Below are positions 43,716-52,020 of a stretch of 64,000 bases of DNA, piece by piece. The stretch's first letter is position 1; every line of letters begins with the position of its first letter. The DNA comes from Bradyrhizobium nanningense (GTDB lineage: Bacteria > Pseudomonadota > Alphaproteobacteria > Rhizobiales > Xanthobacteraceae). Position numbers and translations under genes: made by a program. The stretch spans positions 124,001 to 188,000 of the forward strand of contig NZ_LBJC01000023.1 in NCBI RefSeq assembly GCF_004114535.1, written 5' to 3'. The notes beneath the pieces are model-generated. The model did not search any database, was not told the origin of the DNA, and worked only from the letters and a program-made list of their open reading frames with translations.

Positions 43716-44977
43716 TCAGCAGCGCTCCGCGTGAGCCGTCCCCGGTTGAGGATGGTCTTCGGATCGAAACTGGCGCGGACCCGCTCGCTCAGGGCGGCAA
43801 TACCGGGTGCCTGCGGATGGAACACATCGACATTGCGCCTGACGTCCTCGGCCGCCCGGATCAGCGTGGCGTGCCCGCCGAGCGCGTTTGCACGCGCGCG
43901 CACCGCCGGGCCATGTGCGTCGCCCTTCGGCGGGAGCGCCGCCCAGATCAGGCCGCCGCCCCAATCGTAGATCACGTCACCCCCGGTCTCGCGCGCCAAT
44001 TGCGTGCCGAGCACAGCACCCGACGCTGGCGGGCAGACGATCCGCCACACCGGCCAGGCGCCGAGCGCGCCGCTGGCCGCGAACGGCAGCACGTCGCGGA
44101 TCGTGGTCCACAGCACCGCGGAAGCCGCGTCCTCGATCAGCGTCGCGGCTCCGAACGGCGCCAGCAATTCGCGCAGCGAGCCGGCGCGATGGGCGGCGGA
44201 GGCTGTGATGCCCTCGAGCCGCAGCATGGTCAGCGCCTCGCCCTCCCCGGCGAGATCTCCAAGCCCCTCGGTCTTGGCCCGGAATGCCGATGTCGGCAGA
44301 TGCGCGGCGGCGGAGACGTCGAAGGGCGAGCCGAGCGCCGCGGTCATGGCCTTGTTGGCGACGGCATCGTCGAGCCCGCGGAGCAGCAGCGTCCGCTCCG
44401 CCTCCGGCTTCGGCATCACCTTCAGCGTGACCTCGGTCATGACCGACAACGTGCCCCAGGATCCCGCCAGCAGCTTGCAGAGGTCGTAGCCGGTGACGTT
44501 CTTCACCACCTTGCCGCCGGTCTTGAAGCTGTCCCCGAAGCCGGAGACGGCGTGCGCTCCCAGAAGGTGGTCCCGTGCCCCGCCTGCCCTGATCCGGCGC
44601 GGCCCGGCGAGCCCGGCTGCGATCATGCCGCCGATGGTGCCTGATACCGCCGTCCCGAGCAGCGGCGCGGTGTCCATCGGCTCGAAGGCGAATTGCTGGT
44701 TCTTGGCATCGATCAGCGCCAGCACGTCGTTAAGCGGCGCGCCGGCCTGGAGGGTGATGATGAGTTCGTTCGGCTCGTAGGAGGTGACGGCATTCAGCGC
44801 GGAGAGGTCGAGCACCGCGTTGGTCGCCATCGCGTGGCCAATGCTGCGCTTGCTGCCATGACCGATGATATCGAGCGGCTGCTCGTTGGCAATCGCCGCG
44901 CGCACGACCTCTTCGACGTCTTTGGCGTCTCTGACCTTGAGCGTATCCACGGGAAAAGGCGGTAGCGAAATTCGCAT
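43712..44977 (-). CDS. glcE: Glycolate oxidase FAD-binding subunit
   Basis: 421 residues, FAD-linked subunit. The FAD_binding_4 region shows IANEQPLDIIGHGSKRS and TAVSGTIGGMIAAGLAGPRR, with KTGGKVVKNVTGYDLCKLLA. The C-terminus contains ALSERVRASFDPKTILNRGR, the usual tail of the family. It acts with GlcD and GlcF. Start at ATG 44977; the upstream RBS is weak, and about 590 nt including an opposite-strand gene separate it from glcD. Confidence 0.94.
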   Translation of the reverse strand: MRISLPPFPVDTLKVRDAKDVEEVVRAAIANEQPLDIIGHGSKRSIGHAMATNAVLDLSALNAVTSYEPNELIITLQAGAPLNDVLALIDAKNQQFAFEPMDTAPLLGTAVSGTIGGMIAAGLAGPRRIRAGGARDHLLGAHAVSGFGDSFKTGGKVVKNVTGYDLCKLLAGSWGTLSVMTEVTLKVMPKPEAERTLLLRGLDDAVANKAMTAALGSPFDVSAAAHLPTSAFRAKTEGLGDLAGEGEALTMLRLEGITASAAHRAGSLRELLAPFGAATLIEDAASAVLWTTIRDVLPFAASGALGAWPVWRIVCPPASGAVLGTQLARETGGDVIYDWGGGLIWAALPPKGDAHGPAVRARANALGGHATLIRAAEDVRRNVDVFHPQAPGIAALSERVRASFDPKTILNRGRLTRSAAE

Positions 44978-45167
44978 CCAAAATCAATGAGGCGTGACGC
45001 CGGCGTCCATGGCGCGATCGGGATCCATCACCCACTACAACAACGTTTCGATCATGATCGAAGCGTTCACGACATCGACACTTCGATCAGCGGCGAACCA
45101 AAGCCGGCAGCGCCTCACTACAAGCTTGCACGATCGCGATCGAGACCCACCGATGGAGACAGACATC

Positions 45168-45503
45168 ATGAACCATTATGCCGTGCAGAAATCTCTTAGC
45201 GCCGCCGTCGATGGCGGCGGATTGCTCGTCGTCGCGCAATGGGAAGCGAAGCCGGGCGAAGCCGACAAGGTCGCGGGGATTCTCGACCGCTTCCTGCCGG
45301 AGGCGCAACGCGAGGACGGGGTCAAGCTGTTCCTGATCTCGCGGGCTAAGGACAATCCGGCCCAGTTCCTGTTCTACGAGTTGTTCCGCGACGAGGCGGC
45401 TTTCAAGGCGCATCAGGACAGCACCCATTTCAAGACATATATTGCCGGCGAAGCGCTGCCGCTGCTGGCCAAGCGCGAGCGGGCGCAATACGGGCTGCTG
45501 TGA
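45168..45503 (+). CDS. Antibiotic biosynthesis monooxygenase (ABM) domain protein
   Basis: 111 residues with the ferredoxin-like ABM fold. The central pattern is LLVVAQWEAKPGEADKVAGI, FLPEAQREDGVKLFLISRAK, FYELFRDEAAFKAHQDSTHF, the typical ABM sequence run. ABM proteins act as quinol monooxygenases, heme-degrading enzymes or small dimeric scaffolds. Encoded on the plus strand between glcE and glcD, against the direction of the glc genes. Start at ATG 45168, nine bases after GGAG; ATG 45153 is an alternative. Confidence 0.85.
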   Translation: MNHYAVQKSLSAAVDGGGLLVVAQWEAKPGEADKVAGILDRFLPEAQREDGVKLFLISRAKDNPAQFLFYELFRDEAAFKAHQDSTHFKTYIAGEALPLLAKRERAQYGLL

Positions 45504-45515
45504 GCGCTCTTCTTT

Positions 45516-45551
45516 CCCTCTCCCCTTGCAAGGCCTTGCAAGGGGAGAGGG
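45516..45551. terminator. Perfect 36-bp palindrome between convergent genes
   Basis: The two 18-nt halves CCCTCTCCCCTTGCAAGG and CCTTGCAAGGGGAGAGGG are exact reverse complements. It lies 12 nt after the ABM stop and 19 nt before the glcD stop, so it suits a bidirectional terminator; it may also be a member of a repeat family. Confidence 0.7.
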
Positions 45552-45570
45552 TGCACCGTCGCCACGGCCT

Positions 45571-47064
45571 TCAGAACCGCGGCAGATCCGGAAACGCGAG
45601 CTTGCCGGCATGCACGTGCATGCGGCCGAGCTCGGCGCAGCGGTGCAGGGTCGGAAACACTTTGCCGGGATTGAGCAGGCCCTGCGCATCGAAGGCGCAT
45701 TTCAGCCGCTGCTGCTGATTGAGGTCGATCTCGCTGAACATGTCAGGCATCAGGTCCCGCTTCTCGATGCCGACGCCGTGCTCGCCGGTGAGCACGCCGC
45801 CGAACTCGACGCAGGCACGCAGGATATCGGCGCCGAAGGCTTCGGCGCGCTCGATCTCGCCGGGCTTGTTGGCATCGTAGAGGATCAGCGGGTGCAGATT
45901 GCCGTCGCCGGCATGGAACACGTTGGCGCAGCCGAGCTGGTATTTTTCGCCGAGTTCGCGGATGCGGGCCAGCGCCTTCGGCAGCGCGCCGCGCGGAATG
46001 GTGCCGTCCATGCAGAGATAATCGGGCGAGATGCGGCCCACCGCCGGAAACGCGGCCTTGCGGCCGGCCCAGAACAGGTTGCGCTCGGCCTCGGAATTGG
46101 AGATCTGCAGCGTCACCGAACCGCAGCCTCTTGCGATGCTCTCGACCCGCGTGATCAGCTCATCGACCTCGATCTTGGGACCGTCGAGCTCGATGATGAG
46201 CAGCGCCTCGACGTCGAGCGGATAGCCGGCATGCACGAAGGCCTCCGCGGCGTGGATCGCGGGCTTGTCCATCATCTCCATGCCGCCGGGGATGATGCCG
46301 GCGCCGATGATGCGCGCCACGCATTCGCCGGCGGCCTCGACCTCGGCAAAGCCCACCATCAGCGCGCGCGCCGTCTCCGGCTTCTGCAGGATCCGCACCG
46401 TGACCTCGGTAATGACGCCGAGCAGGCCTTCGGAGCCGGTGATGACACCCATCAGGTCATAACCCGGGTTCTCGCACCCCTTGCCGCCAATGCGCAGGAT
46501 CTCGCCGCTCATCAGCACGATCTCGCAGCCGAGCACGTTGTTGGTGGTCATGCCGTATTTCAGACAGTGCACGCCGCCGGAATTTTCCGCGACATTGCCG
46601 CCGATCGAGCAGGCGATCTGGGAGGACGGATCGGGCGCATAGTAGAAGCCAGCATGGGCGACCGCCTGGCTGACCGCCAGATTGGTGACGCCGGGCTCGG
46701 TGACGACGACGCGGTTGTCGAAATCGATCTCGCGGATGCGCTTGAACTTGCCGAGACCGAGCAGCACGCCGTCTTCGAGCGGCAGTGCGCCGCCGGATAG
46801 CGAAGTGCCGGAGCCGCGCGGCACCACCTTGATGCCCTGCCCTGCACAATATTTCAGGATGAGCGAGACCTGCTCGGTCGTATCGGGCAGGACCACGACC
46901 ATCGGCGGCTGCCGATAGGCCGTGAGCCCGTCGGATTCATAGGCCCGCATTTCGGCAGGCGTATCGATCACGCCCTCGCCGGGCACGATTGCGCGCAACG
47001 CAGCAACGATCTCGGCGCGCCGCGCGAGCACGGCCTGGTCGCTCGCAGGCATCATGATGGCCAT
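45571..47064 (-). CDS. glcD: Glycolate oxidase FAD-linked subunit
   Basis: 497 residues. The FAD-binding domain contains IKVVPRGSGTSLSGGALPLE, PDPSSQIACSIGGNVAENSG and YGMTTNNVLGCEIVLMSG. The C-terminal catalytic region includes KYQLGCANVFHAGDGNLHPL and CVEFGGVLTGEHGVGIEKR. It oxidises glycolate (or D-lactate) to the keto acid. Start at ATG 47064 behind AAGGA. Transcribed in the same direction as glcE-glcF, but with an opposite gene between. Confidence 0.96.
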   Translation of the reverse strand: MAIMMPASDQAVLARRAEIVAALRAIVPGEGVIDTPAEMRAYESDGLTAYRQPPMVVVLPDTTEQVSLILKYCAGQGIKVVPRGSGTSLSGGALPLEDGVLLGLGKFKRIREIDFDNRVVVTEPGVTNLAVSQAVAHAGFYYAPDPSSQIACSIGGNVAENSGGVHCLKYGMTTNNVLGCEIVLMSGEILRIGGKGCENPGYDLMGVITGSEGLLGVITEVTVRILQKPETARALMVGFAEVEAAGECVARIIGAGIIPGGMEMMDKPAIHAAEAFVHAGYPLDVEALLIIELDGPKIEVDELITRVESIARGCGSVTLQISNSEAERNLFWAGRKAAFPAVGRISPDYLCMDGTIPRGALPKALARIRELGEKYQLGCANVFHAGDGNLHPLILYDANKPGEIERAEAFGADILRACVEFGGVLTGEHGVGIEKRDLMPDMFSEIDLNQQQRLKCAFDAQGLLNPGKVFPTLHRCAELGRMHVHAGKLAFPDLPRF

Positions 47065-47346
47065 ATCAAATCCTTCATGGCATATCCTTCCGGCTCACGC
47101 CGCACGATCAATTTGTCTCGCCAAATCAATCACGTCCGCGCCTGTTTGGGTAGGTCATCCGAAAGTCGGATCGACCATGTTCCGCAAGTTCGCTCTGGGA
47201 CAAGTAGGAAATCGTGAAACCTGTCATGGTTTGGTGGCTTGTCCAAGCCGAGCAGGCCTGCCAAAACCGCCCGGTCGGGCGACTGCCGATCCGGCAAGCG
47301 ACTGACCAGGCCAGACCCACCAGGGAAGAGAGACGAAGAGCATCCG

Positions 47347-47742
47347 ATGACAAAATTGACTTTTGGCGCACTGACGATCCTCACCATGATTGCCACCGCA
47401 CCCGCCGCGATGGCGCAGGATGTCGCGGCCGGCAAGACATCGTTCAACAAATGCCTGGCCTGCCACGCGATCGGCGAAGGCGCCAAGAACAAGGTCGGCC
47501 CCGAGCTCAACGGCCTCAACGGCCGCAAATCAGGCACCGTCGAGGGCTACAGCTATTCGGACGCGAACAAGAATTCCGGCATCACCTGGGACGAGGCCAC
47601 GTTCAAGGAATACATCAAGGACCCCAAGGCCAAGGTCCCCGGCACCAAGATGGCGTTCGCCGGCATCAAGAACGAGACCGAGATCAACAATCTCTGGTCC
47701 TACGTCTCCCAGTTCGACAAGGACGGGAAGATCAAGCAGTAA
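47347..47742 (+). CDS. Class I cytochrome c
   Basis: 131 residues with a Sec signal peptide (MTKLTFGALTILTMIATAPA, cut after AMAQ). The heme site is NKCLACHAIG (CXXCH), near GEGAKNKVGPELNGLNGR. The axial Met is in GTKMAFAGIKN. The small soluble periplasmic carrier resembles c2/c-550-type cytochromes of Bradyrhizobium. Start at ATG 47347. Transcribed divergently from glcD, so it could take electrons from glycolate or lactate oxidation, but this is only context. Confidence 0.93.
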   Translation: MTKLTFGALTILTMIATAPAAMAQDVAAGKTSFNKCLACHAIGEGAKNKVGPELNGLNGRKSGTVEGYSYSDANKNSGITWDEATFKEYIKDPKAKVPGTKMAFAGIKNETEINNLWSYVSQFDKDGKIKQ

Positions 47743-47764
47743 GCGCGCATAAGGTAGTCGCGGC

Positions 47765-47797
47765 AGCTTCGGTTCTGATCGAATCAGGACCGAAGCT
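47765..47797 (+). terminator. Hairpin after cytochrome c
   Basis: AGCTTCGGT-CTGAT, loop CGA, ATCAG-ACCGAAGCT, about 23 nt after the stop. No strong T-run follows, so terminator function is probable but not certain. Confidence 0.55.
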
Positions 47798-47826
47798 GTA
47801 GCTTTCTGTGTCGACGCGCTCCACCG

Positions 47827-47943
47827 CGTCATTGCAAGCATAGCGGCTTGTCCGCCGAAGCCTTGGCGAAGGCGGAAGCAATCCAGAACCCCGCCGCGGA
47901 AAGACTCTGGATTGCTTCGTCGCAAGGGCTCCTCGCAATGACG
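47827..47943. repeat. Short intergenic repeat, family A copy 2
   Basis: Begins CGTCATTGCAAGC and ends CTCGCAATGACG, with inner GAAGCAATCCAGA / CTCTGGATTGCTTCG arms around CCGCCGCGG. It carries a 30-nt insertion relative to the copies at 31387-31472 and 56015-56100. Confidence 0.8.
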
Positions 47944-47980
47944 GAGTGTGAGCCCGACCGCTTGCTTCTCCAAGTGACGC

Positions 47981-48082
47981 TGTCATTCCCTGCGAAGGCG
48001 GGGAATCCAGTACGCCGCGACTTCTCGGTTCAATCACAACTACCTCTGGAATACTGGATCGCCCGCCTTCGCGGGCGATGAC
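47981..48082. repeat. Short intergenic repeat, family B copy 3
   Basis: Begins TGTCATTCCCTGCGAAGGCG and ends CGCGGGCGATGACA, with inner ATCCAGTACGCCGCGAC and AATACTGGATCGCCCG arms. Directly abuts the large repeat at 48085-48670. Confidence 0.75.
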
Positions 48083-48084
48083 AC

Positions 48085-48670
48085 TGTGTGCGTGGTGGCA
48101 GACGCGCCTTCGCAGCCTCGCGGCGCGTTTCGCCCGAGCTTTGATTGGGTCTCCACCCTCTCAAAGCCAAGAGGGCGCAGGGAAGGCCGGGTGCCGACAT
48201 CGCACCCGCGGTCCGCTGCGCGAAATGCACACGCAGAGAAGACCGCACAGCAGCATACAGGTGGTGCCGATCACTCGGCCTTCCCTGCGCGATGGTCGGA
48301 CGGCTTATGCCGTGATCTCCCAGGAGCCGAACTTTCCTTCTGGCCTCCCTCGCCGTTCGAATTGGCGATGCCGTCCACCCGGTTGGGTTCGCGCGCATCT
48401 TCGAAAGGCTTGACCGTAGCAACGACGGCCAGGACCACACGGTTTTGCCGTACGCACGGCCCGCCATTCGCCGCAGTTTTTCCAGCCCTGTCGACGAAGC
48501 CGGAAACTTGCAAGACGAGACGAAGCCTAGCAGCGCCGCTCGTCCGCACGCGGGTTTCGAGCTCACAGGGACTACCCGCCCTGCCCGTCCCATCTCGTGC
48601 CGACGCTGCCGCGTCCGCCGCAAGCCCGGCTCGCGAACGTGACGACCACAAGATCGCCCCTCTTGATGAG
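48085..48670. repeat. Large intergenic repeat-like element, apparently non-coding
   Basis: About 590 nt without a credible gene. Its conceptual translations (for example EGAGKAGCRHRTRGPL or CKTRRSLAAPLVRTRVSSSQ) are the type of spurious hypothetical protein that recurs in many Bradyrhizobium genomes, so I read it as a copy of a dispersed genomic repeat. Only the recollection of recurring translations supports this; no second copy lies in the window. Confidence 0.5.
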
Positions 48671-48764
48671 CCGGGATGCGCGACACATACGCCAAAACCG
48701 AATTTCGTTAAAGTGGAATATTTTTAGCGAGACGGATTGACAGAGCGCGACACAGGCACGGTTG

Positions 48765-48849
48765 CGTAGCCCGGATGAGCGCAGCGACATCCGGGACAGC
48801 GCGAGATGCGGGGCGAGCGCCCCCCGGATATCCGCTCATCCGGGCTACG
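48765..48849. repeat. Short inverted repeat, family E
   Basis: Outer arms CGTAGCCCGGATGAGCG and CGCTCATCCGGGCTACG, with inner arms ACATCCGGG and CCCCGGATAT. It lies just downstream of the hydrolase stop at 48867. Confidence 0.75.
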
Positions 48850-48866
48850 GGAGCATCCATCTCGCT

Positions 48867-49823
48867 CTAATCGGCGGCCGCCTGTGCCGGGGCGATTTTC
48901 CCGATCATCGTCTCGATCTCCGCTTTCACACGATCCGGCACGGCGTTCTGCACCATGTGGCCGAGATCGGGCAGCACGATCAGCTTCGCATTCGGCACCA
49001 TGGCCGCGAAGGGGCGGGCGTGGATGCCGGTCCTGACCGTCTTGTCGGGCTCGCCGGCGATGATCGTGACCGGCGCTTTGATCTCGCCATAGCGCGGAGC
49101 TTGCGCCGCGACGGCTTCCTTCAGCGTCACCAGATCATAGGCGTTGGCGATGAATTCGCGCGGGCGCAGCAGCAGCGGCGTCGCGGAATCCCGCACGAAA
49201 CCATCAGGCATCATCTGCGGCAGGAATACGTTGCGCGCACCAGACTCGGCCACGACGTAACCGAGCGGCAGGGTGATGGTGTAGGCAAGCAGCGGGCCGA
49301 TCACCGGCGTCGCGATGATCTCGTTGTAACGGCCGACGCCGCCGCGCCAGGGATGGGTGACGGGCGCGAGCATGACGAGGCCGGCGACGCGGCCCGGGTG
49401 ATCGAGCGCAAGCCGCGCGCCGAGCGCGCCGCTCCAGGAATGCACGACGAAGACCGCACGCTCGATCCCGAGCTTTGCAAGCGCCTCATCGATCATCCGC
49501 GCCTGGATCTGCGGCGTGGAATCCCGGCGCCGCGCCCGCGTGCTCCAGCCATGGCCGGGGCGGTCGACCAGGATGACGCGATGGTCCTTGGCGAGAATGT
49601 CGCCGAGCGGGCGCCGCATCGCTTCGAGATTGGAGCTTGCGCCGTGCAGCATCACGATCGGCACCCCCGCATCGCGCGGGCCGATATCGACGACGTGAAG
49701 CGTGGCCCCGTCGACCTCGACCATCTCGCCCTGCGGCGGAAAGGCGCGCTGCACGGCGACGATTCCGGCCTGCGTGACCAGCGCCAACAGAACCAGCGCC
49801 GTCAAGACTGACATCACGATCAT
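48867..49823 (-). CDS. Membrane-anchored alpha/beta hydrolase
   Basis: 318 residues. An N-terminal hydrophobic helix (MIVMSVLTALVLLALVTQAG) anchors or exports the protein. Catalytic parts: oxyanion VMLHGASSNLEAM, nucleophile elbow VVHSWSGALGARL (Ser), acid region IAGEPDKTVRT and DLGHMVQNA (His). ATG 49823 is preferred over GTG 49850, which lacks an RBS. The substrate is unknown. Confidence 0.82.
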   Translation of the reverse strand: MIVMSVLTALVLLALVTQAGIVAVQRAFPPQGEMVEVDGATLHVVDIGPRDAGVPIVMLHGASSNLEAMRRPLGDILAKDHRVILVDRPGHGWSTRARRRDSTPQIQARMIDEALAKLGIERAVFVVHSWSGALGARLALDHPGRVAGLVMLAPVTHPWRGGVGRYNEIIATPVIGPLLAYTITLPLGYVVAESGARNVFLPQMMPDGFVRDSATPLLLRPREFIANAYDLVTLKEAVAAQAPRYGEIKAPVTIIAGEPDKTVRTGIHARPFAAMVPNAKLIVLPDLGHMVQNAVPDRVKAEIETMIGKIAPAQAAAD

Positions 49824-49850
49824 GGAGAGAATCCGGGAGATCCAGGGCAC

Positions 49851-50154
49851 AGGGCAGTTACGGGTCCGATGGGCGGCAGTTTCGCAGCCTCGGCTTTCGG
49901 TGCTTCCACCGAAAATGCCGGGGCTGTGGATATGTGCACAATTGCCGAACGTAAAAACTCAATGGAATCAACAATATTCCAAGAGGACACGCAAGCCTCG
50001 GACCAGCTTCATGCGGCCGTCATCGCGGCTTCCTTATAATCGCCATGGTCGGTTCCGCCATCTAGGCGCGGGTGGGCGCCGATCCTCCTCGCAGCCTCAG
50101 GGGATGTGGGAAAGACCGGCAGAATTTGTCCTGGTTTGAACCGGAGGAATTTCG
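49851..50154. other. Intergenic stretch, no gene seen
   Basis: 304 nt between divergent hydrolase and a small plus-strand gene. The plus gene has GGAGGAATTTCG before its ATG. Nothing else was recognised. Confidence 0.4.
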
Positions 50155-50337
50155 ATGAGCTTCAGATCGAACGACACTGCGATCGACGAAATCGTCGCGA
50201 GCTGCAACGGCGACCTGCGCGGTGCCGTGCGGGCGCTGCTGCTGATCAACGAGCATCTCGAGGCGGAGCTGGCAAAGGCTTATGCCGCAGCCGCCGATCA
50301 CGGCCTCGTCGAGCGCGGCGGCAGCGTTTTGCACTAA
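50155..50337 (+). CDS. Small hypothetical protein, helical
   Basis: 60 residues: MSFRSNDTAIDEIVASCNGD followed by LRGAVRALLLINEHLEAELA. It starts after a strong GGAGG (50141-50145 region). The helix-rich sequence with a single Cys looks like a small cytosolic protein, common in Bradyrhizobium. No function known. Confidence 0.6.
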   Translation: MSFRSNDTAIDEIVASCNGDLRGAVRALLLINEHLEAELAKAYAAAADHGLVERGGSVLH

Positions 50338-50444
50338 AGTGCGATCGATCGCACTTTAGGCTCTGAGCATGATCTTGTCGGAAAACCGCTGCACACTTTT
50401 CGCGAACGCGGCCCTTCGGGTCCGGATCAGGCTTGGAACGCAGG

Positions 50445-50705
50445 CTAATCCGTGCCGTCCTCGTCTTTTTCCTCGTCCGGCGTGAGCGCGGGACAGACGC
50501 GGATCGTCGAACGGGCAATCTTGGCATCGGCCTTGGACTTGTAGGGACCGTCGCCGAACCAGATATCGCCGATGATGACCGGATTGCTGCTCACGATATT
50601 GCATTTTCCGGTGGCGCGGTTGCCGACCACCCAGAACAGTCCGTCGGCAAAGCTCACCGTCCCCGACGCCAGCAGCAAGCACCCCGCAAAGATCAAACGC
50701 TTCAT
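50445..50705 (-). CDS. Secreted small hypothetical protein
   Basis: 86 residues with signal peptide MKRLIFAGCLLLASGTVSFA. The mature part contains FWVVGNRATGKCNIVSSNPV, IWFGDGPYKSKADAKIARST and an acidic tail (EKDEDGTD). Two Cys may pair (KCNIV, RVCPAL). Start at ATG 50705 behind AGGAG. Function unknown. Confidence 0.72.
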   Translation of the reverse strand: MKRLIFAGCLLLASGTVSFADGLFWVVGNRATGKCNIVSSNPVIIGDIWFGDGPYKSKADAKIARSTIRVCPALTPDEEKDEDGTD

Positions 50706-50830
50706 GGCTTTCGCTCCTGCCATGCAGGTAGGCCTGCGGCAGGCCGGGCAATAGTCCTTGCGCCGCGGCGTTTCCGATCGTGGTTAACCCGCGCAGGGTG
50801 CAATTGCTCGAAAGCTGATCGAGTTGTCGG

Positions 50831-51463
50831 CTAGATATCGCGGCCTTCGACCTTCTCGGTCAGCGCCTTGACCTGATCGGGGATCTTTTCGAGGTGCGGA
50901 TTGACGGCGAGCGCCTTGCGATAGGCGTCGAGCGCGCGCTTCTCGTCACCGACCTCCTGCATGATCATGCCGAGGCCTGCAAGCGCGCCGAAATGGCGCG
51001 GCTCCCGGACCAGCACTTGCTGGATATCCGCGAGCGAGCGGCCATAGTCGTTCTGCATGTAATAGAGCGTGGCGCGCCGGTTCCAGGCCTCGATGTAGTC
51101 GGGCCTGAGCTTGATGATCGAATCCAGCAGCTTGATCGCGACATCGATCTTCTTCGCATCGACCGCGGTCTTGGCGCGCGTCATCAACAGCGCCGCGGTG
51201 TCGCTCGGGGTCTGGAGCCAGATCGCCCAGATCCGCGCTTCGACATGCTTGGCGCTGACCTCGTCGGGTGCAGCCTTCAGCGCGCCGAACAGGAAATCGA
51301 GATTCTTGGTGCGATCGACCTTCGGCAGCTTGGCCGGCGCCTCGGGCAGCTTCTTCTGCTTGCCGGGCGGCTCAACCTGCTGGGCCCAGGCTGGAGCCAG
51401 CCCAGCGGTTCCCAGCACGAGGGCCAGACACAGAGTGCGCGCAAACTGGAATCTCACTGCCAT
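50831..51463 (-). CDS. Secreted tetratricopeptide repeat protein
   Basis: 210 residues with a signal peptide (MAVRFQFARTLCLALVLGTA). A Pro/Lys linker is followed by three to four TPR-like units: DTAALLMTRAKTAVDAKKID, LDSIIKLRPDYIEAWNRRAT, SLADIQQVLVREPRHFGALA and ALDAYRKALAVNPHLEKIPD. Likely a periplasmic scaffold. Partner unknown; neighbours are rpmJ and a small secreted protein. Confidence 0.82.
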   Translation of the reverse strand: MAVRFQFARTLCLALVLGTAGLAPAWAQQVEPPGKQKKLPEAPAKLPKVDRTKNLDFLFGALKAAPDEVSAKHVEARIWAIWLQTPSDTAALLMTRAKTAVDAKKIDVAIKLLDSIIKLRPDYIEAWNRRATLYYMQNDYGRSLADIQQVLVREPRHFGALAGLGMIMQEVGDEKRALDAYRKALAVNPHLEKIPDQVKALTEKVEGRDI

Positions 51464-51485
51464 GGTGAAAGTCTAAACGCGCAAA

Positions 51486-51510
51486 GCCGCCCTTGCAAAG
51501 CAAAGGCGGC
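51486..51510 (-). terminator. Hairpin between rpmJ and the TPR gene
   Basis: Minus strand GCCGCC-TTTGC, TTT, GCAAGGGCGGC, then TTTGCG. Plausible weak terminator for rpmJ. Confidence 0.5.
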
Positions 51511-51583
51511 GTCAAACTCGTGTGAGCCGTGGTCTTGCGGGAACGCGCGAGGCGACCGCGAGGGCAGAGATCGGACTGACCGA

Positions 51584-51709
51584 TCAGCCCTGGCGAGCCT
51601 TGAAGCGGCGCTGCACCTTGTTGATCACATAGACCCGGCCCTTGCGGCGGACCAGGCGGTTGGCGCGATGGCGACCGCGCAGCGATTTCAGCGAGTTACG
51701 GACCTTCAT
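51584..51709 (-). CDS. rpmJ: 50S ribosomal protein L36, cysteine-free (YkgO-type)
   Basis: 41 residues: MKVRNSLKSLRGRHRANRLV then RRKGRVYVINKVQRRFKARQ then G. The zinc-binding Cys residues of classic L36 are missing. This C-minus form is the type used as a zinc-independent paralogue (YkgO) in gammaproteobacteria and is often the single L36 in alphaproteobacteria. It is too short to be listed among long ORFs but is clear. Start ATG 51709. Confidence 0.93.
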   Translation of the reverse strand: MKVRNSLKSLRGRHRANRLVRRKGRVYVINKVQRRFKARQG

Positions 51710-51881
51710 GGCGGAATCCTGAACGTTCGAAAGGCCGTGTTCGGCACTACCGTTGCGGCACGCGCGAATGTGGCAAAATGAGATTTTTCCCGCTGGCGGA
51801 TGACCGCCCGGGACGGGGCGGTTCTTAAGGCATGGCGGGAGGTGATGTCAATGTTAACTGCCGCCTTCCGAACCGGCAAAT

Positions 51882-51908
51882 TCTCGAGAACAACCCCACG
51901 CACAGTAG
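51882..51908. repeat. 27-nt intergenic motif, copy 2
   Basis: Contains AACAACCCCACGCACAGTAG preceded by TCTCGAG. It differs from 3521-3547 at three positions. In the minus-strand sense it lies upstream of rpmJ, as copy 1 lies upstream of a minus-strand gene. Confidence 0.6.
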
Positions 51909-51965
51909 AAACGGCCGGATCGGCCCGATTTATCGCCAGAGAAATCAGCCCCTTTCGGCGACGCC

Positions 51966-52002
51966 TTGCCAAATTCGTTATATCATATAATCAATTTGGC
52001 AA
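51966..52002. promoter_or_regulatory. 37-bp near-perfect palindrome at an amidohydrolase promoter
   Basis: Outer arms TTGCCAAATT and AATTTGGCAA are exact complements. The inner TTATAT-C-ATATAA is also a perfect palindrome; only two positions between them mismatch. A TATAAT box sits at 51986-51991 inside it. It ends 18 nt before ATG 52021, with GGGAGG between. This strongly suggests a repressor operator. Confidence 0.7.
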
Positions 52003-52020
52003 CCCGTCGGGAGGAAACCC

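Noticed and set aside
48086..48727. 213-codon ORF proposed as a gene
   Set aside because: Several frames stay open, codon use is poor, and the sequence is better explained as a dispersed repeat.
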